From: Segetibacter sp.
GTDB taxonomy: Bacteria; Bacteroidota; Bacteroidia; Chitinophagales; Chitinophagaceae
Direction: 5' to 3'
Assembly: GCA_028288485.1 (NCBI GenBank)
Contig: JAQBNO010000103.1
Span: forward strand, 1 to 56,666
Length of the DNA stretch: 56,666 nucleotides
Both the position numbers and the translations under genes were made by a program. Positions 1 through 7,792 of this stretch are shown piece after piece (the first letter of the stretch is position 1; the number at the start of each line of letters is the position of its first letter). The notes under the pieces are model-generated. The model did no database searches, was not told the DNA's origin, and saw only the letters and a program-made list of their open reading frames with translations.

Positions 1-7
1 TAAATCC

Positions 8-237
8 CTTATAATCGTACCATAGTGGAATTGAAATTATTATCCACAGTAAGGTCAAATATTTTCGTATTTAACTTATAATCGTACCATAGTGGAATTG
101 AAATGCGATAAAGGAATTGTTAGCCGCGCCAACAGCGTCACTTATAATCGTACCATAGTGGAATTGAAATTCAATCTAATCTGCGCTTCTTTCGCCCGGT
201 ACTTTTTCTTATAATCGTACCATAGTGGAACCGTAAT
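8..237 (+). CRISPR. CRISPR array, trailer end (4 repeats, 3 spacers)
   Basis: Three identical 30-nt repeats lie at 8-37, 75-104 and 141-170, and a fourth at 208-237. Each begins CTTATAATCGTACC, and the first three end ATTGAAAT. The fourth matches through GTGGAA and then diverges to CCGTAAT, as expected of a degenerate terminal repeat. Spacers are 38-74 (37 nt), 105-140 (36 nt) and 171-207 (37 nt). Known type I and type III repeats often end in ATTGAAA(C/T), which becomes the crRNA 5' handle; this and the degenerate last copy suggest transcription on the plus strand with the leader to the left, outside the window. Bases 1-7 are probably the tail of another spacer. No cas gene is visible, so the subtype cannot be assigned. 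Confidence 0.95.
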
Positions 238-390
238 TTTGTAGCGATAATAGACACGCTACCGGTTTGGGTCTTATTAGTTCCTCAAAATTTCTGCTAC
301 CCTTTAAATAGGAATTGTTTTACGGGCTGAAGAAGTCCTGCAACTCTGCCTACTTCTTTTATTGTCGCAAAAGATGTGTACACACGGTAG

Positions 391-409
391 GTACAAGTGT
401 GCGACGCAA
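391..409 (-). repeat. Interspersed repeat end (L type)
   Basis: GTACAAGTGTGCGACGCAA is the reverse complement of the L-type end TTGCGTCGCACACTTGTAC, identical to the copies at 12575 and 22807. It is a single end with no partner seen nearby. Confidence 0.8.
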
Positions 410-657
410 GAAAATGTTTGCTGAAAGGAGATTCGAATCGAGGAAGTGATGGCTGAGCAGGACTAATATACCCGCCTGTTTTGATGCGCTGGTTTGAGCG
501 CTTTTGCCATCTTTCTTTGCACTCTAGTAGAGCATAAGATAGCAAAACGATTGTAAATACTACATCTGATACTTTTTCAGCAGGCCCTATGTACATGTTA
601 GTTAATATCAGTAAATAAGCAGTCAAAATAAGCTTAGGATTATTTTGACTGTAAACT

Positions 658-665
658 TAGATTTG
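658..665 (+). promoter_or_regulatory. Putative -7 box of the hydroxyproline operon
   Basis: TAGATTTG matches the Bacteroidota -7 consensus TAnnTTTG and lies 24 nt before the first start codon of the hydroxyproline genes. No TTG element at the ideal distance upstream is obvious, so the call rests on the -7 box and position only. Confidence 0.4.
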
Positions 666-689
666 TATCTATAAAGAAAAATAAAATAC

Positions 690-1667
690 ATGAATACTGT
701 AAACTGGCAAGGCGTATATCCCGCATTGCTCACGCCTTTTACTAGCAACGATTGCATTGATTTTACATTGTTTGAAAAAAATCTTAATACCGGGATTGAA
801 GCCGGTATAGATGCAGCGGTTCTTTGCGGCTCACTTGGGGAAGCAAGTACGTTAACTGCCGAAGAAAAGCAAAACTTACTTTGTTGTGCCAATGAAGTAG
901 CAAATGATAGAATTCCTGTGATCATTAATATTGCAGAACAGGCAACAAAAGAAGCAGTAAAAGCAGCCGAAAATGCTGAAAAGTATGGCGCCAATGGCTT
1001 AATGCTTTTACCCCCTATGCGATATAAAGCAGACGAAAGAGAAACCGTAATGTATTTCAAAACGATCGCCGCAAGCACTTCATTGCCCATCATGCTTTAC
1101 AACAATCCCTATGATTACAAAATAGAAGTTACTTTAGATATGCTTGAGCAACTTTCTGAAATTCCAACGATCCAGGCAGTAAAGGAATCTACAAGAGATG
1201 TAACGAATGTAACAAGGATAAAAAACAAATTTGGCGACAGGTTTAAAATACTTTGTGGCGTCGATACCCTTGCCTTCGAAGAGCTTGCATTAGGTGCCGA
1301 TGGCTGGGTAGGTGGACTCGTTGATGCTTTTCCCGCAGAAACAGTTGCCATCTATCGGTTAATGAAAGGGGGATATTATAACGAGGCCTTAAAAATATAT
1401 CGATGGTTTTTACCCTTGCTCGAACTCGACATTCACCCTAAACTCGTGCAATATATTAAGCTGGCTGCAACGCAAACAGGTTTAAGCAGTGAATATGTAA
1501 GGGCACCCCGTTTAGCAATAGAAGGAGTTGAAAGAGAAAAGGTGCTTGCAACAGTTAATCATGCTATCAATACAAGACCTTGTCTGCCCAACTATTTGCA
1601 GTTGGAAGTCCTGCAAAACGACGTAAGATTATCATTGGATGCAACAAGAAAACCATTACATGTGTGA
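690..1667 (+). CDS. DapA-family lyase, likely 1-pyrroline-4-hydroxy-2-carboxylate deaminase
   Basis: 325-aa class I aldolase-type TIM barrel of the dihydrodipicolinate synthase family. The Schiff-base lysine is K165 in IQAVKES, the conserved tyrosine is Y137 in MLYNNP, and the substrate-carboxylate loop reads GSLGEAST (47-54). In the family, members next to hydroxyproline epimerase and a D-hydroxyproline oxidoreductase deaminate 1-pyrroline-4-hydroxy-2-carboxylate to 2-oxoglutarate semialdehyde. The two following genes are exactly these, so this role is inferred rather than dapA or N-acetylneuraminate lyase. Cytoplasmic, no signal peptide. Family proteins usually end near residue 300; here about 25 extra residues follow NTRP, as if an older stop was lost. 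First gene of a three-gene set. Confidence 0.85.
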   Translation: MNTVNWQGVYPALLTPFTSNDCIDFTLFEKNLNTGIEAGIDAAVLCGSLGEASTLTAEEKQNLLCCANEVANDRIPVIINIAEQATKEAVKAAENAEKYGANGLMLLPPMRYKADERETVMYFKTIAASTSLPIMLYNNPYDYKIEVTLDMLEQLSEIPTIQAVKESTRDVTNVTRIKNKFGDRFKILCGVDTLAFEELALGADGWVGGLVDAFPAETVAIYRLMKGGYYNEALKIYRWFLPLLELDIHPKLVQYIKLAATQTGLSSEYVRAPRLAIEGVEREKVLATVNHAINTRPCLPNYLQLEVLQNDVRLSLDATRKPLHV

Positions 1668-1744
1668 CAAATAACATTACCAATATTCGTTGCAGTAATA
1701 TATTTTTTTTTGAGGCCGGCATAAGAACAGGTAGCCAGCTTTAC

Positions 1745-1850
1745 TTGCGTCGCACTCTTGTACGGCAGGAAGTAGCCCGAAGTAAAAAGCACCATACACG
1801 TTGGGCTTTTTCTGCCCAACATCCTGATGCTGTACAAGTGAGTGACACAA
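1745..1850. repeat. Interspersed repeat element 1 (inverted ends)
   Basis: Left end TTGCGTCGCACTCTTGTAC (1745-1763) and right end GTACAAGTGAGTGACACAA (1832-1850) face each other as imperfect inverted repeats, 106 bp overall. The interior has a perfect 7-bp hairpin, GTTGGGC/GCCCAAC, at 1800-1820. The element lies between the deaminase and epimerase genes. Overlapping open frames here are by-products of the repeat. Confidence 0.8.
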
Positions 1851-1955
1851 CGATGTTTAATTAATAACCAATGCCTGTTACCAAAAAAGGCTTCTTAAAG
1901 AAAGTATGTTAACTCGAAAGTCTCTTCCCCATTCATTTTTGCTATTCACATAATT

Positions 1956-2960
1956 ATGGCTTCAAAAAAATTCTTTTGTATAGATGCGCATACCTGTGGC
2001 AACCCGGTAAGATTAGTCGCAGGAGGTGGTCCTTTTTTGCGGGGAAATAATATGAGCGAGAAACGCCAGCATTTTTTAAAAGAGTATGACTGGATACGCA
2101 AGGGACTGATGTTTGAGCCCCGCGGACATGACATGATGAGTGGAAGTATTTTATATCCGCCACACGATGCTGCCAATGATGTAGCAGTATTATTTATAGA
2201 AACCAGCGGTTGTTTGCCTATGTGCGGGCATGGAACAATAGGTACCATTACCATTGCTATTGAAGAAGGTTTGATAACGCCAAAAAACCCTGGTGTGGTA
2301 CGAATGGAAGCACCCGCAGGTTTGGTTTTAATAACTTATACGCAACACGGAAATAAAGTAAAAAGTGTAAAGCTTGTAAATGTTCCTGCATTTTTAGAAG
2401 CCGAAGGTGTAACGGCGGAATGTCCTGAGCTAGGTGAACTGGTAGTTGACGTTTCTTACGGGGGTAATTATTATGCAATTGTAGATGTTCAAAAGAACTT
2501 TAAAGGATTAGAGCATTATACCGCAGATAAATTAATATCATGGGCAAGAGAGCTGCGTAAAAACATCAACGAAAAGTATTATTTCGAACATCCTGACGAT
2601 CCTACCATACATGGCTGTTCTCATATACTTTGGGCAGGTGCTGTGTTAGATGAAACTTCCACTGCCCGCAATGCTGTTTTTTATGGTGACAAAGCCATTG
2701 ACCGCAGCCCTTGCGGCACCGGTACGTCGGCCCGGATGGCACAATGGCATGCAAAAGGCAAACTAAGAAAAGGAGATGCTTTTATACATGAAAGTATTAT
2801 CGGCTCTAAGTTTATTGGTACTATTGAAGAAGAAACAACAGTAGCCGGTAAAACGGCCATTAGACCCGGTATTGAAGGTTGGGCGAGAATTTTTGGCTAT
2901 AACACTATCAGCATAGATGAGGAGGATGATCCGTATGCATTCGGGTTTCAGGTGATATAG
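1956..2960 (+). CDS. 4-hydroxyproline 2-epimerase (proline racemase family)
   Basis: 334 aa, full length for the proline racemase superfamily. Both catalytic cysteines are present: C90 in PMCGHGTIG and C253 in DRSPCGTGTS. Having two Cys distinguishes racemases/epimerases from the trans-3-hydroxyproline dehydratases, which have Thr at the second site. Converts trans-4-hydroxy-L-proline to cis-4-hydroxy-D-proline in the cytoplasm. The next gene, 35 nt downstream, encodes a D-amino-acid dehydrogenase, which supports epimerase over proline racemase. The ATG at 1956 opens directly into the conserved FFCIDAHTCGNPVR block, so the start is well fixed. Confidence 0.9.
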   Translation: MASKKFFCIDAHTCGNPVRLVAGGGPFLRGNNMSEKRQHFLKEYDWIRKGLMFEPRGHDMMSGSILYPPHDAANDVAVLFIETSGCLPMCGHGTIGTITIAIEEGLITPKNPGVVRMEAPAGLVLITYTQHGNKVKSVKLVNVPAFLEAEGVTAECPELGELVVDVSYGGNYYAIVDVQKNFKGLEHYTADKLISWARELRKNINEKYYFEHPDDPTIHGCSHILWAGAVLDETSTARNAVFYGDKAIDRSPCGTGTSARMAQWHAKGKLRKGDAFIHESIIGSKFIGTIEEETTVAGKTAIRPGIEGWARIFGYNTISIDEEDDPYAFGFQVI

Positions 2961-2995
2961 AGGGAAGTGGTAAGTTTAAGTATAAGAAGTAATAC

Positions 2996-4240
2996 ATGAA
3001 AGCAGTTATTATAGGCGGAGGAATTATTGGTTTATGTTCGGCATACTATCTTAATAAAAGCGGGTGGAATGTTACGGTAATAGACAAAACAGATCTAACC
3101 GATAGCTGCTCTTTTGGTAATCTTGGCATGATCGTACCCAGTCATTTTGTTCCTTTGGCAGCTCCCGGTATGATTGCCCAGGGTATTCGCTGGATGTTTG
3201 ATAGTAAAAGTCCCTTTTATGTCCGCCCTTCGTTAAGCACCGATTGGATCTCGTGGGGGTTAAAATTCATGAAAAGCGCTACCCCAAAGCATGTGGAAGA
3301 ATCTGCTGCTTATCTGCTTGACATAAATCTTTTGAGCAAACAATTATACGAGGACCTCGCTACTGAGCCAGGGTTTGATTTTGCTTTGGAAAAGAAGGGG
3401 ATTCTGATGTATTATAAAACAGAAAAAGTAGGAGAAGAGGAAATTCATCTGGGTGAGAGGGCCAGAAAAATGGGCCTCGATGTAGTATCGCTGTCGCAAA
3501 AAGAAGTGCAGGCTTTAGAGCCTGGTATAGAATTAAATGTTTTGGGTGCAGTGCATTACCGCTGCGACGCACACCTTCATCCCAATCAACTGATCCCACA
3601 ACTAATTAACCATTTGGGTAAATCGGGTGTTGCTTTCCAAAAAAACAGGTCGGTGGTTGCAATAGAAAAAGAAGGTAATAAAATAAAAAAAGTGATAACA
3701 ACTGCGGGTGAGTTTGACGCAGATATCGTGGTAATGGCAGGAGGATCATGGCTTCCGCATTTGACTAAATTGGCAGGTGTTCCAATTTCTTTAATGCCTG
3801 GCAAGGGATATTCCTTCACCTTAGATAAGCCGAATAAAAGACTACATATTCCGGCCATTCTTTGCGAAGCCCGTGTTGCTATAACACCCATGAATGGAAA
3901 AATGCGATACGGTGGAACAATGGAAATAGGACCGGTAAACAGCCGGATTAGTATGAATCGTGTGCGGGGGATTGTAGAGTCTGTAGGAAAATATTTTACG
4001 GACATCAATTTAAAAATGCCTGTAGAAAAAGACGTTTGGTACGGTTTCAGGCCTTGTACGCCGGACGGCTTACCATACATCGGTTATTCAAAAAAGGTAA
4101 GTAATCTTTTGATTGCCGGGGGCCATGCGATGAGCGGACTCAGTCTTGGGCCTGCAACGGGAAAAATAATAGCTGAGTTAGCAAACGGGCAACCAACGTC
4201 AGTAAAGATCGATGCTTTCGCTATTGAGAGGTTTTCCTGA
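2996..4240 (+). CDS. FAD-dependent D-amino-acid dehydrogenase, likely D-hydroxyproline dehydrogenase
   Basis: 414-aa DAO/DadA-type flavoprotein. The N-terminus has the Rossmann dinucleotide-binding motif IIGGGIIG (6-13) followed by an acidic residue after the second strand (VIDK). The C-terminal block GFRPCTPDGLPYIG and GGHAMSGLSLGPATG is the usual FAD/substrate signature of DadA-like enzymes. The inferred reaction is oxidation of cis-4-hydroxy-D-proline to 1-pyrroline-4-hydroxy-2-carboxylate, the substrate of the upstream deaminase; electrons probably pass to the respiratory chain, since DadA-like enzymes are not oxygen-dependent oxidases. Could alternatively act on other D-amino acids. Last gene of the plus-strand hydroxyproline set, convergent with the permease. 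Confidence 0.85.
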   Translation: MKAVIIGGGIIGLCSAYYLNKSGWNVTVIDKTDLTDSCSFGNLGMIVPSHFVPLAAPGMIAQGIRWMFDSKSPFYVRPSLSTDWISWGLKFMKSATPKHVEESAAYLLDINLLSKQLYEDLATEPGFDFALEKKGILMYYKTEKVGEEEIHLGERARKMGLDVVSLSQKEVQALEPGIELNVLGAVHYRCDAHLHPNQLIPQLINHLGKSGVAFQKNRSVVAIEKEGNKIKKVITTAGEFDADIVVMAGGSWLPHLTKLAGVPISLMPGKGYSFTLDKPNKRLHIPAILCEARVAITPMNGKMRYGGTMEIGPVNSRISMNRVRGIVESVGKYFTDINLKMPVEKDVWYGFRPCTPDGLPYIGYSKKVSNLLIAGGHAMSGLSLGPATGKIIAELANGQPTSVKIDAFAIERFS

Positions 4241-4340
4241 AAATGAGAGACCTTTTGTTATGTTTCTATTTCTCCATCTCTGCCAGGTACTTTCCGTTGT
4301 GATCTTCCTGCTTACGTTACTTCAGCTTGGGATGCGGGCT

Positions 4341-5759
4341 TTACAACGTAGCTGTAGATTTCTTTTTGCTATTCACCGCTATATAATAGATGGGCACACC
4401 TATGAGAGTGATAATTAAGCCGGGCCAGGTAAATTTTGGTTTATATACAATTAGCAAGGCGCAAAAACTAAGACCCATCAAAATATAAATTATTGGCAGA
4501 AACGGATAACCGAATGCTTTATACGGTCTTTCTACATCAGGCTGTTTTCGGCGCAGAATAAAAATTCCGACGATCGTAAGCATATAAAAGCAAACTACTA
4601 CAAAGGATATCATATCCAGCAGGTCGCCATATTTTCCACTTAAGCTCCATAGACATGCAAAGATGCACTGCACCCATAGTGCATAGGCAGGTACGCCATT
4701 TTTATTGAGTATGCCTGCCTTTTTAAAGAATAGTCCATCTTTAGCCATAGTGTAATATACTCTTGCCCCTGATAGTATCAGTCCGTTGTTGCATCCAAAG
4801 GTTGATACCATTATCATCAGTGCGATAATAATAGTACCGGCGTTTCCAAAAATAACTTCTGATGCGGCAACGCCTACCCTGTCTTTTGGAGCTGTAGCAA
4901 TATCATGCAATGGCAGTACTGCTGAGTAAACAAGATTAGTAGTTAAGTAGATAATAGTTACTATTAGTGTCCCTAAAAAAAGACTTAAACCGATATTGCG
5001 TTTTGGGTTTTTTATTTCACCCGCAATGAAAGTAACATTGTTCCATGAGTCGCTGCTAAATACTGACCCTACCATGGCTGCTGCAACTGCACCTGCAGCA
5101 GCCATGGTAGTATAACTTTCAAAACTCCCGTCAGTATTTAATTTGCGTAATGTCCATGCGCTCTGCCAGTTGTTTTGCCATACAGTTGAATCGGCGACTA
5201 AGAGTCCGATTACGATCAAAGCAAACAAACTCAGTATTTTAGTTAAGGTAAAAGTTGTTTGAATGATCTTACCACTTTTTACTCCACGTGAATTAATATA
5301 GGTAAGCAATACAATAACCACAATAGACAATAACTGAGCTGGTGATACTAAAAGAAAACCAAGATTTAGGGCTACTGTGTCCTCGCTTACCTGTGGAAAA
5401 ATGTAGGTGGTAAATTTTGCAAATGCGACGCCAACTGCGGCTATAGTCGCAGTTTGTATAACTGAAAAAAAACTCCATCCATATAAAAATCCAATAAGTG
5501 GGGTATAAGCTTCTTTCAAATAAACATATTGCCCCCCTGCCTTAGGATACATAGCACTTAATTCTCCGTAACTCAATGCAGCAGTAAGTGTCATAAAACC
5601 CGTAATAAGCCAAACGATCATTAGCCAACCGGCACTGCCGGTGTTACGGGTAATATCTGCACTTACAATAAAAATTCCGGAGCCTATCATGCTGCCCGCA
5701 ACAATCATTGTAGCATCTAGCAGACCCAATGATGGCTTAAACGAAGATGTATTACTCAT
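4341..5759 (-). CDS. APC-family amino-acid permease
   Basis: 472 aa with about twelve hydrophobic segments. The first membrane helix carries the GSMIGSGIFI substrate-binding signature of APC transporters (LAT/APA type), and the AALSYGELSAMYPKAGGQ loop follows. Inner-membrane, probably proton-coupled. Substrate cannot be read from sequence; its position between hydroxyproline genes and an AraC regulator makes proline, hydroxyproline or a small peptide-derived amino acid the best guess. Convergent with the dehydrogenase gene (100-nt gap) and divergent from the AraC gene (158-nt shared promoter region). Confidence 0.88.
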   Translation of the reverse strand: MSNTSSFKPSLGLLDATMIVAGSMIGSGIFIVSADITRNTGSAGWLMIVWLITGFMTLTAALSYGELSAMYPKAGGQYVYLKEAYTPLIGFLYGWSFFSVIQTATIAAVGVAFAKFTTYIFPQVSEDTVALNLGFLLVSPAQLLSIVVIVLLTYINSRGVKSGKIIQTTFTLTKILSLFALIVIGLLVADSTVWQNNWQSAWTLRKLNTDGSFESYTTMAAAGAVAAAMVGSVFSSDSWNNVTFIAGEIKNPKRNIGLSLFLGTLIVTIIYLTTNLVYSAVLPLHDIATAPKDRVGVAASEVIFGNAGTIIIALMIMVSTFGCNNGLILSGARVYYTMAKDGLFFKKAGILNKNGVPAYALWVQCIFACLWSLSGKYGDLLDMISFVVVCFYMLTIVGIFILRRKQPDVERPYKAFGYPFLPIIYILMGLSFCALLIVYKPKFTWPGLIITLIGVPIYYIAVNSKKKSTATL

Positions 5760-5836
5760 ACTTGTATGTCTATTATTTATATATCATTCTTAAATATCGA
5801 TTTTTCACTTTAATCAAAAATATTTTTAAAAAATTA

Positions 5837-5844
5837 TAAATTTG
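5837..5844 (+). promoter_or_regulatory. Putative -7 box of the AraC gene
   Basis: TAAATTTG matches TAnnTTTG in the very AT-rich permease/AraC intergenic region. A second match on the opposite strand (5815-5822, TATTTTTG read on minus) would serve the permease, so the two divergent promoters would nearly abut and could be controlled together. Confidence 0.35.
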
Positions 5845-5917
5845 GTCGGGTTTTATCTTTTTGTTTACTATTTTTATCCAAGATCGCTTGCATATAATTT
5901 ATTAAAATATCCATATA

Positions 5918-6817
5918 ATGAAAGTGATCCAATTTGCCCTACCTATAGTAAAAGATCATTCTATACACGTGCAGGAAGATAAACTGCCACACTTTTACGA
6001 ACATCTTCACCGTCATCATGAAATACAGATAACAATGGTAATAAGAGGCAAAGGAACACTTATTGCCGACAACGTTATGAAACCTTTTGAGCCAGGCCAT
6101 GTTTTTGTGCTCGGCGCTAATCAACCGCATTTATTTAAAAGTGATCCTGTTTATTTCAACCCTGAAAGTAAAAAAAGTGTTCACTCATTAAATATTTTTA
6201 TTAATCCCGCCGGTTTTATGACCACTCTGCTTGATTTTCCCGAAATGAGCAGTATAAAAAAATTTACTGAGTCATGTCTTAACGGAATGCAGGCTCCGGA
6301 AAATAAGCAAGAAGCAATTGCCAGTCATATTAGAAAAGTTATGGAGAATACCACAGCTTACCGGCTTTCCGCTTTTATCGAATTGATGCAGTTAATGGCC
6401 AATATGAAAGATTGGGATTATTTATCGGCCGGATCATTCGAATACGGTATAAGCGATACTGAAGGTTTACGTATGAATGATATTTACGAGTACACAATGG
6501 CAAACTATACAGAAAACATCACTCTCGAGCAGATTGCCGGAGTTGTTTATCTTACCCCTCAATCTTTTTGCCGGTATTTCAAAAAACATACGCTCAAGAC
6601 CTATACTGAGTTTCTCAATGAGGTTCGCATCAACGAAGCGTGCAAAAAGTTCAAGGGAGAGTTTCAAAGTATTTCTGCTGTTGCCTACCAAACCGGCTTC
6701 AATAATGCGGTTACTTTCAACAGGGTCTTCAGGAGTATAATGGGTAAATCTCCCAGCGAGTTCATAAAAGAGTATCATAAATATGTAGAAGCAGATAGCG
6801 ACCTACTCGTCATTTAG
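5918..6817 (+). CDS. AraC-family transcriptional regulator
   Basis: 299 aa. N-terminal cupin-like sensor (about 20-120) with HLHRHHEIQI and a GHVFVLGANQPHLF strand, and a C-terminal double helix-turn-helix (about 190-290) with ITLEQIAGVVYLTPQSFCRYFK and VAYQTGFNNAVTFNRVFR. Cytoplasmic DNA-binding protein. Its position, divergent from the permease and just after the hydroxyproline genes, suggests it controls that set and possibly the SusCD locus downstream. The ligand is not evident; hydroxyproline or an intermediate is an inference. Confidence 0.9.
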   Translation: MKVIQFALPIVKDHSIHVQEDKLPHFYEHLHRHHEIQITMVIRGKGTLIADNVMKPFEPGHVFVLGANQPHLFKSDPVYFNPESKKSVHSLNIFINPAGFMTTLLDFPEMSSIKKFTESCLNGMQAPENKQEAIASHIRKVMENTTAYRLSAFIELMQLMANMKDWDYLSAGSFEYGISDTEGLRMNDIYEYTMANYTENITLEQIAGVVYLTPQSFCRYFKKHTLKTYTEFLNEVRINEACKKFKGEFQSISAVAYQTGFNNAVTFNRVFRSIMGKSPSEFIKEYHKYVEADSDLLVI

Positions 6818-7020
6818 CAATAGAACACACAATGCTACTACGTCTTTTAGTTTTGCTGCTGGTTTTATCGCAGTCTGCGCCTGTATATTCTTCACATACA
6901 AAATCGCAACACCGAGTACGGCGGATTGCTTCTGTTCGCACTCGTTGTATTGTTGCACCATCACCCATTTGTTATCAATCTGTAATAACAACTCCGGTTT
7001 TCACAGCATCATCTCCAGAC

Positions 7021-7140
7021 TGTGCAAAAACCAGCTCTTTAGCTTTTATTAAAAAAACTTCAGTATTGATAAGCATTACAAATAAAGTAGTTAAAAAGAT
7101 AAAAAAATCAATACTTCATAGCTTCTGAGTTTTTGCACAC
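7021..7140. repeat. Inverted-repeat structure, possible small MITE-like element
   Basis: Perfect 11-bp inverted ends TGTGCAAAAAC (7021-7031) and GTTTTTGCACA (7130-7140) enclose a second inverted pair GTATTGAT (7063-7070) / ATCAATAC (7108-7115). The whole 120 bp could fold into one long interrupted hairpin. Origin unknown. Confidence 0.55.
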
Positions 7141-7357
7141 TGTGTCGTAGTGTCGCAATCACTCCATCGGCAGCATCTTTGGTCGTCTTTAGTTGTCATT
7201 TCTAAAAAGTCTTATTTTTTTCGCATTTCGTGCGGCTCCAAATTATTCCTGGGTACAGTTACAATATTACATCCAAAGCAAGTATCTCCTTTTTTATTCT
7301 GCAATTCACCTCATGCTAAAAGAGAAGGTGCTCCGATCCCTTGATTCTACGAATGTG

Positions 7358-7378
7358 CCTGCAAGTGACACAACAATG
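7358..7378 (+). repeat. Degenerate interspersed repeat end (R type)
   Basis: CCTGCAAGTGACACAACAATG resembles the R-type end GTACAAGTGAGTGACACAA with a short internal deletion. Weak copy. Confidence 0.4.
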
Positions 7379-7567
7379 TTGAATAAAGGGCTCGTGTGCA
7401 CCCACAAAAGAAATACCGGTAAGTATATAAGTAGAGATATTTTCTTGAGCGAAGAAATGAGCCGCCGCCGATAAATAGAACCTAAGTTATAACCAACTCT
7501 ATAAGTTACGGGTTAAAGTAAGCGTATTTACAGATTAAAATTACATTACAGATAATTACATGTAAAT

Positions 7568-7575
7568 TAATTTTG
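7568..7575 (+). promoter_or_regulatory. Putative -7 box of the susC operon
   Basis: TAATTTTG matches TAnnTTTG. If used, the susC message would have a 5' leader of roughly 210 nt that includes the palindrome at 7634-7650. No clear TTG element at the expected distance. Confidence 0.3.
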
Positions 7576-7633
7576 TACATTTTCTTTCAAATGCTACTTT
7601 TTATCGTCAATATGTTTCTTTTTTATTACACTA

Positions 7634-7650
7634 TGGTCAAAAATTGACCA
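7634..7650. promoter_or_regulatory. Perfect palindrome, candidate operator
   Basis: TGGTCAAAAATTGACCA has 7-bp arms around a 3-nt centre and lies about 145 nt before the susC start. The size and symmetry fit a dimeric regulator site, but it could also be a short RNA hairpin in the leader. Confidence 0.35.
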
Positions 7651-7792
7651 ACACTGGTTAATTTCTGTATAATTATTAGCAGATAGTCGTGATAGATTTG
7701 TTAAAGGATGTTGATGAAATATAGTTCTCGCTTTCACCCAATCCTCCTGTAAAAAGAATCGCCCTTTCAATCATTAAACTAAAAGATAATCA

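Larger units (their letters stand above)
238..689. other. Intergenic stretch after the CRISPR array
   Basis: No convincing gene is seen. The stretch contains one end of the interspersed repeat family (391-409) and a Bacteroidota-type -7 box just before the next gene. An open minus-strand frame at 297-626 runs through the repeat and resembles nothing I recognise. Confidence 0.6.
6818..7792. other. Long intergenic region upstream of susC
   Basis: About 975 nt without a credible gene. It contains an inverted-repeat structure (7021-7140), a degenerate copy of the interspersed repeat end (7358-7378), a possible -7 box (7568-7575) and a perfect palindrome (7634-7650). Open frames at 6832-7128 and 7150-7474 show no family resemblance and run across the repeat structures. 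Confidence 0.6.

Noticed and set aside
38-207. Possible self-targeting by CRISPR spacers
   Set aside because: No matching protospacer noticed elsewhere in the window by eye; a full search was not possible.
420-445. GATTCGAATC resembling a tRNA T-loop
   Set aside because: No matching acceptor, D or anticodon arms on either strand.
297-626. 109-aa minus-strand open frame between the CRISPR array and the deaminase gene
   Set aside because: Runs through a repeat end, no family features and composition unlike neighbouring proteins.
690-1667. Calling this gene dapA
   Set aside because: Neighbouring hydroxyproline genes and the GSLGE loop fit the deaminase role better than lysine synthesis.
1580-1864. 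Overlapping open frames across repeat element 1
   Set aside because: They follow the repeat's open reading rather than a conserved protein.
4212-4418. 68-aa plus-strand hydrophobic frame at the dehydrogenase/permease junction
   Set aside because: Overlaps both real genes, no independent support.
6832-7474. Small plus-strand frames, one with a signal-like N-terminus
   Set aside because: They cross the inverted-repeat structure and a repeat end; no homology seen, and the signal-like start is low-complexity leucine.
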